The notes under the pieces are model-generated. The model was not told the DNA's origin, did not search any database, and saw nothing but the letters and a program-made list of their open reading frames with translations. Positions 55,101 to 62,087 of a DNA stretch of 64,000 bases are shown here, piece by piece (within the stretch, counting starts at the first letter, position 1; each line of letters begins with the position of its first letter). This DNA comes from Flavobacterium sp. Lineage in GTDB: Bacteria > Bacteroidota > Bacteroidia > Flavobacteriales > Flavobacteriaceae. The stretch is from positions 530,372-594,371 of the forward strand of contig NZ_JAHEBT010000052.1 in NCBI RefSeq assembly GCF_024642105.1, read 5' to 3'. A program made the translations under genes and the position numbers.

Positions 55101-57965
55101 ACTAGCTGTGATACTTGCTCCTCGACTACAAGTCGCTAAAGTGGTGACATTAGCCGTAGTAATTAATGAGGTTGGAACTGAAATAGCAATGGGTGTAAAT
55201 GATTTAACGCAAACACCCGTTGCACTGGCATTATAACGCACTTTTATAATATACGTACCTGCTCGCAAACTATCAATTACAAAAGGTGAAGTCATTGCTG
55301 TTTGCCAAGTTGCTCCGTTATCTTTTGAATATTGATAGCCTGTAACGGTATTAAAATTTTGAGCGGCAATTGTAATTTCGCCATTGTTTGCTCCTGAACA
55401 AGTTGCATTTTTTGTATTGGTAATTGAAGCTTCAAATGCTTTCCCTGTTGGGATAACAAAACTTATAGTTTTAGTTGCAGCACATAATTTAGGGGTTTGA
55501 TAAGCCGTAATATCATCTATAGCTAAGTCGTTTCCACTTTGATTTTGTTCTATCGAACGTATCTGAAATCGTAAAGTTGTGTTATTTCCTGGATTGAGTT
55601 GTGTTGCGTATTTTTGCCATTTTTCAGTTTTAGGAATTGAGCCTGTATTATAAAAATCAACCTCGACTCCTGATGCATTCACTAAAGCAACTCTTAAATT
55701 AGGATTGTATTGAGTATTTCCTATTCTTAATAAATTTGTAGCATAAAATTCAACCGCTATCGACTGGTTGGGTATAATTTCATTAATTGTTTTTTCATAA
55801 ATAATGGGACGTGTATTGTCTCCTTGTATATTGACAACTAAATAGCGTCCTTTCGCTATCGTGGGATTAGTATGATCTATTGGTCGATACCAAGCACCGA
55901 AAGGATATACAATATATGACGTAACAGCATATTCTCCATCATTAATGTTTAATCCCCAACCCAACTGTGCATGGCAGGTAACAGGGCCAACTTGCTTCTC
56001 AAAACAATAAGCCGCACTCATTCCCGGCGAAGTAGTATCGGCTCCATAACCAAAGTCTTCTTTTAGTAAATTACTATACGTAGGGACTATCAAAGGTTGA
56101 TAATTCACTGCAAGCGTATGACTTCCTGGGTGCAAGTTGGTAAAGTTTTTAGAGGGTTGGAAAGCACCTCCGTCTAACGAATAAGCATAACTAAAAGTAG
56201 TAGTAGTCGCTGTGACACTATTGACGGTGCTATTTGCTGTTCCATCACAATTAAAAGAATCATTTAGAACCGAAATTATTGGAATTCCTATATTTTCTAC
56301 CGACACCTTCGCCAATGCAGAAATACATCCATTAGCATCTTTAATATGAAAAACATAATCGTCTGTAGGTTTTAAGATGGACGTGTTTGTCGTCCAAGTA
56401 GCTTGATTATCATAACTGTATTGGTATGGCGGTGTTCCTCCTTGCGGATTGGTAATTCTAATTTTAGCCTTATCTTCATCAGGAGATGGCAAACAGCCAA
56501 TTAATTCAGAAACCACAGCCGTCGCTGACAAACCATATTGTGGCTGAACAATGATTATATCTTCAGCCTTAGTACATTTAACTCCGCCATACGAATATTC
56601 AATAATTGTTTTAAAAGTAGTCCCTGCTGGAGTTGCAGATAATCCCTGAAAAACAGGATTTGTCGAAAAAGTTTGACCGTTGTTAATACTATATCGCAAA
56701 CTATTCCCATTGGCATTCGCAACATTGAACTTAATTTGCCACGAGTTGGGGTAATAGCAATTTTCATTCGTTTTTTCAATAGTATAAACTGGAGTAGGTT
56801 GATTTGGTACCTCAACTGGTATTGTGATAGTTTGATGGTTACTATCAACCACTTTAATAGTATAAGTACCTGCAACTGAAACACCAATTAGGTTCCCTGT
56901 TTCTGGAGTAGTGTTTCCATTAAAATAATACTGATAGGGAGGTATTCCGCCTGTTACTAAAACTTGAATGCTTCCAGGTTGACAAGTAACTGGTTTAACG
57001 GTTGGGGTAATTTGAAAAGGGAAAATGGAATTAATTATTATATCGCCGGATTTCCAATCACAATCATCTGTTTTGACTGACCAAGTATAGGTTCCCGAAT
57101 TCAAATTAGGAAAAGTATAGTCACTATCAGAAATCGGTCCAACTTCATTGATAATTGTAGCAGCTTGGGTTATTTTATAAAAATACTGTTCTCTAACATT
57201 TGTCGCCGTGAGTTTAATAGTTCCTTTATCACCAGAAGTAATAGGTTGGGTAACTGTTGTGACAACTGCTAATTCTTTCTTTGCAATAGTTACAGGGATT
57301 TCAAAAATACAATCTGTTAGTGTTGCTCCTACTCGTCTTACTTTGACAATATATGCTCCAGCGGTTGCGATAGAAAATCCATTGGAATCTTGATAGGTCA
57401 CTCCGTCTAAACTGTATTCATAACCTGTTAATTGGGCTATTCTAATTTTTCCTGGTTTTCCACAATAGATATCGGTTGTAGTAATCGGAATATCCAAACC
57501 ATTTTGGTACGTATTAAAATAAAATATATTTTGACTATTATCCGTATAAACCGCTCTAATTCTATATTGACCCGCTCCTGAAACAGTAAAATTAGGCCCT
57601 ATAGCAACTTGTGTCCATATACAAGAATTGGATTCATTCGGACAATCTGTGGTAGTTACCGTTGTACAAGTTCCCTCATTTAATTTTTCCCATATTAGAG
57701 TTGCTCCACTAATAGAAGTAGTTATGGTGCGAGATGCATTATTACCGCACAAAAATATTTTAGGGAGTTTTTTTCCTGTTTCTGTGCAAATAGAGACCAA
57801 ATCATTAAAAGTAGGATCTTCAACAGGATTAGAAACTGTTATTTTTTCAGCTAACGTTACTTTTTTTGTTTGGGAAAAACTCTCATTACAAGAAAAGATT
57901 ATAGCTGCCAAAAAGACTATTTGCAAAAGCAAAAAAAGGTTTTTAAATCGGTGAATCGAATTCAT
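49194..57965 (-). CDS. Giant SprB-like surface adhesin, type IX secretion cargo (2,923 residues)
   Basis: A signal peptide (residues 1-32) is followed by a series of 70-90-residue SprB-type repeats, roughly two dozen by eye. Each carries blocks of the form TCFGGSNGSA, GTPPYQYSYD, LSAGTYTVEVTDA-NGC and a conserved Cys pair. Residues about 630-828 differ: AAYCFEKQVGPVTCHAQLGW through NDLAIDDITAYQTP look like a carbohydrate- or ligand-binding jelly roll. The C-terminus (CIPNYFTPNGDGLNDTW through LPSGDYWYVLKLNN) is the gliding-motility-associated C-terminal domain, a type B T9SS signal. The next gene is its SprF-like partner. The role is likely surface adhesion and gliding. Confidence 0.92.
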   Translation of the reverse strand: MNSIHRFKNLFLLLQIVFLAAIIFSCNESFSQTKKVTLAEKITVSNPVEDPTFNDLVSICTETGKKLPKIFLCGNNASRTITTSISGATLIWEKLNEGTCTTVTTTDCPNESNSCIWTQVAIGPNFTVSGAGQYRIRAVYTDNSQNIFYFNTYQNGLDIPITTTDIYCGKPGKIRIAQLTGYEYSLDGVTYQDSNGFSIATAGAYIVKVRRVGATLTDCIFEIPVTIAKKELAVVTTVTQPITSGDKGTIKLTATNVREQYFYKITQAATIINEVGPISDSDYTFPNLNSGTYTWSVKTDDCDWKSGDIIINSIFPFQITPTVKPVTCQPGSIQVLVTGGIPPYQYYFNGNTTPETGNLIGVSVAGTYTIKVVDSNHQTITIPVEVPNQPTPVYTIEKTNENCYYPNSWQIKFNVANANGNSLRYSINNGQTFSTNPVFQGLSATPAGTTFKTIIEYSYGGVKCTKAEDIIIVQPQYGLSATAVVSELIGCLPSPDEDKAKIRITNPQGGTPPYQYSYDNQATWTTNTSILKPTDDYVFHIKDANGCISALAKVSVENIGIPIISVLNDSFNCDGTANSTVNSVTATTTTFSYAYSLDGGAFQPSKNFTNLHPGSHTLAVNYQPLIVPTYSNLLKEDFGYGADTTSPGMSAAYCFEKQVGPVTCHAQLGWGLNINDGEYAVTSYIVYPFGAWYRPIDHTNPTIAKGRYLVVNIQGDNTRPIIYEKTINEIIPNQSIAVEFYATNLLRIGNTQYNPNLRVALVNASGVEVDFYNTGSIPKTEKWQKYATQLNPGNNTTLRFQIRSIEQNQSGNDLAIDDITAYQTPKLCAATKTISFVIPTGKAFEASITNTKNATCSGANNGEITIAAQNFNTVTGYQYSKDNGATWQTAMTSPFVIDSLRAGTYIIKVRYNASATGVCVKSFTPIAISVPTSLITTANVTTLATCSRGASITASSTGGTPFYTYELWDELNVTKLRPVQNSGIFDNVPPGKYVIRALDANGCANETLVAITVSPPPTPIPSTDSSSDLCYDAINQATIKINVSSGTAPFSFSLDGATYQTLSTFTNVGPGTHKVEVMDANNCKAVTQNINIGNEIKVAAVLTKALDCTSSPDAVIKVTVEGGVKSIRYRVFKNGSKITTNDITIPDSASSFTYLVRDTQTGDYVFEIIDANGCIKTTNTITVGPKVNPEITSLTEVQSILCHGENTAAIKVNLNTSKGLAPFTYSINGSANQSNSIFSNLTAGTYEVTVTDANLCTTKGTKIILQPNKINVTFHAVDITCTSSGVSKGSVIVDGVVGGVPSYNYFVIGVNGYNNLELNNAGTTSHTFDVVDFGLYQINVVDANGCSVLQQNIKVSSPPEDLDINVSTSTINCASGGTTKVSVAKANAFSSAGPFYFAIYKPGLVYSSTDSSWQVGDVSKSTIFTGLLPGVKYTFIVYDDKTGCYHYKTAESAITTNSTLGVNNLEEKNITCKGAANGKVSLTVKNKYAIATPISYQVYNSQSLVPVSGVSGTTTIPATGSTTITDLGDLPFGNYFVLIKEELGATNVGCSIASDSFNITESAIDLSLSATILKNVNCNENGIISVQAKDGKAPYYYQISAVSGATSNPTSNIGLIPPPPPSPDGIWQTSNTFTVSQGGSYTVFVKDAYGCVKSQPVTINKDPEPVIGLSISNVCASEGTFAINITEARAGIAPYYISVNGSIFSPVTLPYTLSNQNSGEYSISVKEVNGCSDTKTLKIHSPLGLSSTVIKQPTCALNDGEIQAIAQGGSGNYEYKIDSGSYVSNSNFIGLSSGNHTIEFRDTTTNCTKSIAVNLEAPTPITGLTLFQIPVTCNGGDDGSITATIAIPAIGTNDNPIYKYSLNGGIPQESNIFSGLTAGSYTVEVISGRGCVASQTNFLITEPAAISVPTPTIVQFGCSSTNNLNNASITVNGVTGGSGTYTQYEFIKNGTRVQFGSNPTYVESDLAGGSYTVNVYDDRGCSGSTSATVSPFYILDTINVTPISPISCVANETIKVSVSGIGGTPTNLDYSLSTISGSSVGTIFSSNSNGIFSGLTVGEYLITVKNTVTLCSIQEVYTVNEPNTFGLTIDSVVDVTCFGGSNGSANITLTDKNTPSKAGAFSYVVKDSLGNSIQSSTTTSAAPITVSGLKADTYSITATLSNAPFCSVTKKFTISQPTSALSLVESHSDITCAVGNNDGIITALPQGGWTDSYEFKWEKEGTVLQDWGDVTTVTDLTQGNYTLYVRDAKGCEAENHIALINPTPITFNASSDVAFLPCFADRTAIIFTTNVSGGQGSNYWYTLNETSPNPTVFGSQTSNEFKNLGAGKYSVTVTDNWSCKATSGIIEIQEPTHVVATLSLKTPPTCMVLSQLALQISGGTPPYSFSADNSVFSPFSLTFLNGNTGMNHYFVKDNNGCGSYLSNDVVVESLKGLSVAIDTTFAKVNCKGNSTASILATAQGGLGNYLYILLDEVDNLVRPAQITGVFTGLSAGKYKVKVTSADCVPAESTTITITEPTAKLNPAYSLTNILCAGSNDGTVKINSSGGTAVIKHAISPNLSQFTESNLFENLAAGTYDLLVQDALGCYEKKSITIGEPAVLSAQIINTSIVQGMCYDDKNAQFSIVISGGTLPYSVSLDNPTGPFATGTATQTQFDFTNLEGGSHTAYIKDANNCTLDRIVNLNESVKLNPTTIINYDCVSKAQHNTVTVNLDSSITDYALFQFALDGGTYQPSNVFSNFTPGDHFIRVKHNSGCIKDTPVFNILKVDPLILNLKEGGLNEIIAVATGGGGNYKYTFDGEFNNANPSYIYYKTQDYLVTVQDANGCKTEVTQQFNYIDICIPNYFTPNGDGLNDTWAPGCTVNYKDLTFSILDRYGRELGTYNLGESWDGKYQGVELPSGDYWYVLKLNNSKDDREFVGHFTLYR

Positions 57966-58316
57966 TTGGGATCTATGTATTTTAAATCAACTTTATTTTA
58001 TTCCTTTTCCGTTTTTCTGTAGGGATTAAAAAACCATTTGAAAAGAGTACCTCTATTTTTTATTCCTTTTCAATTTTAACTATGGACATCTTGCCATTGT
58101 ACGGCAAACTTCCTCTGGCATTTAAAGCCTGTTTTGCAGCTTCAATGGTGTCGAACGAATCGTAATAAAATATTTACTTGAATTGGCTGGGCATTACCAT
58201 TCAAAAACGCCAATAGCAAAAGCACTATTGTTGGGGCAAAATTTTTCATAGGTACAAGGATAAAAAATGGGACAATTCAATTTCTTGAACAACAAGAATT
58301 GGTAAAAAAGACCTAA
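57966..58316. other. 351-bp gap holding a frameshifted small gene
   Basis: Between the adhesin start and the hypothetical gene at 58317. It contains the broken small secreted protein gene 58060-58249. Otherwise AT-rich, and no promoter match to the giant gene was found. Confidence 0.7.
58060..58249 (-). pseudogene. Small secreted protein gene broken by a one-base frameshift
   Basis: From ATG 58249 the frame gives a clear signal peptide, MKNFAPTIVLLLLAFLNG then NAQPIQVNI, and stops after 36 codons. In the next frame it continues as YYDSFDTIEAAKQALNARG and then SLPYNGKMSIVKIEKE before TAA at 58060. The two parts join if one T is dropped from the TTTT run near the middle, giving a 62-residue product. 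It is either a real frameshift or a sequencing error. It resembles no family I know. Confidence 0.6.
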
Positions 58317-58760
58317 TTAGTTGTCTTCAAACTCGTGTAGCGATTTTAAAATATTTTCATAAAATAAAATGGCGGCAATGAGTCGATTCTTGTCGGCATA
58401 AGGCAAGATTTTTCTTTGAAAATTAGTCGTTAATTCAAGATAGGTGGTGATTTCTTCTTCTTGATCGTCTAATAGTTTTCGATAATCTGATTCGTCAGGA
58501 ATTCCAAGGTCAATCATGGTAACTCCAGATTTTGTTGCTAAAGCAACATACGGAAGGGTTTTAGTAATTACCGAAGCGCGTTCAATACACAATTCCAAAA
58601 GTTCTTTTTTGGGCATTGACGACAATTCTTTACTGTCATGGTATTTGCTGATTAATGCACTACGTTGAATAATGCTTTTAGGAATTACTTTTTTTTGTCC
58701 AAAAGCGATTGCCGAAAGGAACAAGAAAAGCGTACAGATAAGGGATACTTTTGCTTTCAT
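58317..58760 (-). CDS. Hypothetical exported protein
   Basis: 147 residues with a signal peptide (LICTLFLFLSAIAFGQKK). The mature part is helical and charged (KELLELCIERASVITKTLPY, EEEITTYLELTTNFQRKI) with one Cys. No family is recognised. It sits upstream of the broken small gene and the giant adhesin on the same strand; no promoter match was seen in the 230-bp region before it. Confidence 0.65.
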   Translation of the reverse strand: MKAKVSLICTLFLFLSAIAFGQKKVIPKSIIQRSALISKYHDSKELSSMPKKELLELCIERASVITKTLPYVALATKSGVTMIDLGIPDESDYRKLLDDQEEEITTYLELTTNFQRKILPYADKNRLIAAILFYENILKSLHEFEDN

Positions 58761-59024
58761 TATTTAAATTTTATGTTTCAAAAAAAATCTTGAAATAGGT
58801 GGGTAACTATTTTCAAGGAAATAAAAGTATACTTTTTTTTGAAATAGTGATTGTTCTTTTCAAAAAAATATTCGTGGATTTTGTGTAAATAAGCAGAGTA
58901 AATTTGTTAAAACAAAGCTGATTTTTATGTTTTGGGTGCTAAGTGTTTCTTTATTAGCAAAAAACAATTTATAAAAAGAGACACCTACGCTTGTTAACCC
59001 TAAAAAGTTTAGAACCTAAAATTT

Positions 59025-59053
59025 TTGACTCTCTCATTTTCTGTTATCTTTGC
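59025..59053 (+). promoter_or_regulatory. holB promoter
   Basis: TTG (59025-59027), 17 bp, TATCTTTGC (59045-59053). The -7 element ends 3 bp before the ATG at 59057, which leaves essentially no leader. Confidence 0.65.
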
Positions 59054-59056
59054 TTT

Positions 59057-60217
59057 ATGCAATTCTCAGAAATTTTAGGGCAAGAACATATTAAAAGTCA
59101 CTTGACTAAAAGTGCCGATTTAGGCCGGATTCCGCATGCACAATTATTTGTAGGACCCGAAGGAAGTGGAACCCTCCCTATGGCTATTGCTTATGCGCAA
59201 TATATATTGTGTGGTAATGCCAATGGCGAAAATGGAGGCGAAAATGGAGGCGAAAACGAATCTTGCAATATTAAATTTGATAAAATTTCGCATCCCGATT
59301 TGCATTTTGTGTATCCAACCGTATCTACAGAAGATGTAAAAACCAAACCTAAAAGTATTGATTTCATTGCTGATTGGAGAGCATTTGTTACTCATAATCC
59401 GTACGGGAGTTTGTTTGATTGGTATGCTGTTTTGGGAGTAAACAACAAACAAGGTTTGATTAGAGTAGAAGATGCAAGTGATGTTTTAAAAACATTGGCT
59501 TTAAAATCTTACGAAGGCGGCTATAAGATTATGATTGTTTGGATGGCTGATAAAATGAATGTAGAAGCATCCAACAAATTACTAAAATTGCTCGAAGAAC
59601 CACCTGAAAAAACCATTTTCATTCTCATCTCTGAACAAGAAGAAGATATTATTCAAACCATACGTTCGCGTTGTCAAGTGTTACATTTTGGCGGATTACC
59701 AGAAAATTGTATTGCTGAGACTTTGGTAGCCAAAAAACAAATTGACTCTAAATTAGCCGCTACTATTGCTCATCAAGCGCAAGGGAATTATAATAAAGCG
59801 TTGCATTTATTGCAAAATGACGAAGACGATTATCCGTTTGACGAATGGTTTGTAACTTGGGTTCGAGCTGCGTTTAAAGCCAAAGGAAATGCGTCGGCAA
59901 TTCAAGATTTAATTCAGTGGAGCGAACAAATCGCTGGACTTGGAAGAGAAACACAAAAGAAATTTTTGGAATTTTGTATTGAAATGTTTCGCCAAGCGTT
60001 GCTGCTCAATTATGAAAGTCCGAGTTTAGTATATTTAGAACCTAAGGTCGAAAAATTCCAATTGGCTAATTTTGCTCCATTCGTTAATGGAAATAATATC
60101 CACGAGATTTTCAAAGAATTATCGGATGCGATGTACCACATTGAACGCAACGGAAATGCTAAAATTATACTCACTGATTTATCCATCAAATTAACCCGTT
60201 TAATCCATAAAAAATAA
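59057..60217 (+). CDS. holB: DNA polymerase III delta-prime subunit (HolB-like clamp loader)
   Basis: 386 residues from ATG 59057 (MQFSEILGQEHIKSHL). The clamp-loader fold is shown by RIPHAQLFVGPEGSGTL (a degenerate P-loop), MNVEASNKLLKLLEEPPEKT and RSRCQVLHF. It works in clamp loading during replication. Residues about 57-67 (GENGGENGGEN) are encoded by a 12-bp tandem repeat (59225-59257) in the position of the usual zinc module, and only two Cys remain. The longer frame from 58991 overlaps the promoter and is rejected. Confidence 0.92.
   Translation: MQFSEILGQEHIKSHLTKSADLGRIPHAQLFVGPEGSGTLPMAIAYAQYILCGNANGENGGENGGENESCNIKFDKISHPDLHFVYPTVSTEDVKTKPKSIDFIADWRAFVTHNPYGSLFDWYAVLGVNNKQGLIRVEDASDVLKTLALKSYEGGYKIMIVWMADKMNVEASNKLLKLLEEPPEKTIFILISEQEEDIIQTIRSRCQVLHFGGLPENCIAETLVAKKQIDSKLAATIAHQAQGNYNKALHLLQNDEDDYPFDEWFVTWVRAAFKAKGNASAIQDLIQWSEQIAGLGRETQKKFLEFCIEMFRQALLLNYESPSLVYLEPKVEKFQLANFAPFVNGNNIHEIFKELSDAMYHIERNGNAKIILTDLSIKLTRLIHKK
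59225..59257. repeat. 12-bp coding tandem repeat in holB
   Basis: GGCGAAAATGGA twice (59225-59236, 59237-59248) and nine bases of a third unit. Changes in copy number would keep the frame. Confidence 0.85.
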
Positions 60218-60222
60218 AGACT

Positions 60223-60606
60223 ATGAATAATGTTGCATCCATCTTAATTTTAGTTTTTTTAGCCATTACGTTTCTTCAATCTGGTTATGACAAACTCTTT
60301 TATTGGAAAGATAATGTAGAATGGCTAAAAGGTCATTTTGCTAAAACTCAATTAAAAAATCATGTGCCTCTAGCGCTATTACACGTTTTAATTTTAGAGT
60401 TAATTTCAACCATTTTATGTGTTGTGGGAGCAATTGAATTATTGCTCAACAGTGGAAGAGTGTTTGGTTATTATGGCGCTGTCTTTTCTTGTATCACATT
60501 ATTGATGCTTTTAATAGGGCAACGTTTAGCTAAAGATTATGATGGGGCAAGAACCATAGTAATCTATTTTATTCCAGCTGTAATGGCCGTATATTGGCTT
60601 AATTAA
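60223..60606 (+). CDS. DoxX-like small membrane protein
   Basis: 127 residues with four membrane helices (ILILVFLAITFLQSGYDKLF, LLHVLILELISTILCVVGAI and two more). QSGYDKLFYWKDNVEWLKGHF is the opening typical of DoxX-related proteins in Bacteroidota. The function is unclear. It starts 5 bp after holB and ends 5 bp before the thioesterase gene, so the three look co-transcribed. Confidence 0.72.
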   Translation: MNNVASILILVFLAITFLQSGYDKLFYWKDNVEWLKGHFAKTQLKNHVPLALLHVLILELISTILCVVGAIELLLNSGRVFGYYGAVFSCITLLMLLIGQRLAKDYDGARTIVIYFIPAVMAVYWLN

Positions 60607-60611
60607 TTTTT

Positions 60612-61127
60612 ATGATGACACCTAAATACCCTTCGGAATCGTTAACCGTTTTGACCGACTTGGTTTTACCAAGTGAAACCAATCATTTGAATAATCTTTT
60701 TGGGGGCGAATTGTTAGCCCGAATGGACAGAGCAGCAAGTATTGCAGCGCAACGACATTCGAGAAATATTTGTGTAACAGCATCAGTGAACCATGTGGCG
60801 TTTACCAAAGCCATTCCGCTAGGAAGCGTGGTAACCGTTGAAGCTAAAGTATCCCGTTCGTTCAACAGTTCAATGGAAATTTTTATTGACGTTTGGATTG
60901 AAGACCGTGCTTCGGGCGACAGAACCAAAACAATGGAAGCCATTTATACCTTTGTAGCCGTAAATGCTACTGGGAAACCAGTTGAAGTTCCACCTATAAT
61001 TCCTCAAAGCGAATTAGAACAACAACGTTTTGACGCCGCACTACGACGCAAGCAATTGAGTTTAGTTTTGGCAGGCAAAATGAAACCCAATGATGCCACT
61101 GAGTTAAAGGCATTATTTACTTCATAA
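60612..61127 (+). CDS. Acyl-CoA thioesterase (hotdog fold, YciA/ACOT-like)
   Basis: 171 residues. NHLNNLFGGELLARMDRAAS is the hotdog active-site segment with its Asp, followed by SVNHVAFTKAIPLGSVVTVEA and KTMEAIYTFVAVN. It hydrolyses acyl-CoA in the cytosol. Start ATG 60612 or 60615 (MM). The last gene of the holB group, with a strong terminator at 61128. Confidence 0.9.
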   Translation: MMTPKYPSESLTVLTDLVLPSETNHLNNLFGGELLARMDRAASIAAQRHSRNICVTASVNHVAFTKAIPLGSVVTVEAKVSRSFNSSMEIFIDVWIEDRASGDRTKTMEAIYTFVAVNATGKPVEVPPIIPQSELEQQRFDAALRRKQLSLVLAGKMKPNDATELKALFTS

Positions 61128-61161
61128 AAAAATCCCCTTTTATTAATAAAAGGGGATTTTT
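61128..61161. terminator. Bidirectional terminator between thioesterase and SprF-like genes
   Basis: 34-bp perfect palindrome, 17-bp arm AAAAATCCCCTTTTATT, with T-runs on both sides. It lies immediately after the thioesterase stop and about 25 bp from the convergent gene's end. Confidence 0.88.
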
Positions 61162-61185
61162 AATTGGTGGTATTGCTACCGCTAT

Positions 61186-62076
61186 TTAAAACTTAAACTG
61201 TAATAAAATTTCGTTAGTGTTTCTAGCACTAGCTAAGGCTGGGCGTGTACTCATTTCATACGCAAACCCAAACAATAATCGGTTACTGATTAACACACTA
61301 GCCATAGCGGCATAGGCCTTATCAGTTCTATACATTCCTCCTATTTCAACTATTTTTTCGATTTGCAACATTGTAGTGAAATCTACTGATACAGGGGCAC
61401 CACTTACATAGCGCAACATTGCCGATGGTTTTAAAATAAGGCTCGAGAATTCTCCTTGTAACGGAAGATCATAACCTCCGCTTAAATAAATATGCGGACT
61501 ATCAGTAGCTACGCTAGCATAACCTGCATCGTTTTTAGCTCTCTTGGTATTCAATAGTCTTGGAATAGATAACGATACATATAATGGTCCTTCTTTGTAA
61601 AGCGCTCCTACTCCAACATTGGGATTAAAGGTACTAATAGAAGCTAAAGCGGGGTCAGCCTGTACGTTGTAAGTTTCTAGACCGGAGGTATTCACATTAT
61701 AAGAGTTCCCTCCTGCTTTGATACCGAAGTACACATCGGCTGTCTCACTCATTTTTAGTTTGTATGAGAAGTCTACACTAAAATAGGTTTGTTTCTCAAT
61801 GAAGGTTTTATCGCTAATTACTGTCATACCAAAGCCTACTTTCTTACCTAAACTAGTGCCAAAAGATACCGCTTGGGTCTCTGGTGCATTAGCTACGCCT
61901 GTCCATTGTTTTCTCAAGGTACTTGTAGCTACTGTAACACTATCCATTCCTGCATAAGCCGGATTGACTAAATTCATATGCTGACGATAAAACGTATAAG
62001 CACTCTCTTGTTGTGCCATAGCAACACTACTTACTAGAAGTAGTGCAGTGGCTAATATATTTTGAATTTTTTTCAT
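61186..62076 (-). CDS. PorP/SprF family type IX secretion membrane protein
   Basis: 296 residues from ATG 62076 (MKKIQNILATALLLVSSVAM), a signal peptide; the frame from 62109 is an unneeded extension. The family signature is YTFYRQHMNLVNPAYAGMD, followed by barrel strands. It begins 11 bp after the stop of the repeat adhesin, so it should be that protein's secretion and attachment partner. This mirrors the 49.2 kb module. Confidence 0.92.
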   Translation of the reverse strand: MKKIQNILATALLLVSSVAMAQQESAYTFYRQHMNLVNPAYAGMDSVTVATSTLRKQWTGVANAPETQAVSFGTSLGKKVGFGMTVISDKTFIEKQTYFSVDFSYKLKMSETADVYFGIKAGGNSYNVNTSGLETYNVQADPALASISTFNPNVGVGALYKEGPLYVSLSIPRLLNTKRAKNDAGYASVATDSPHIYLSGGYDLPLQGEFSSLILKPSAMLRYVSGAPVSVDFTTMLQIEKIVEIGGMYRTDKAYAAMASVLISNRLLFGFAYEMSTRPALASARNTNEILLQFKF

Positions 62077-62087
62077 CTTTTGTTTTT

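Noticed and set aside
58991..59056. N-terminal extension of HolB
   Set aside because: It contains the complete holB promoter; MQFSEILGQEHIK is the family start.
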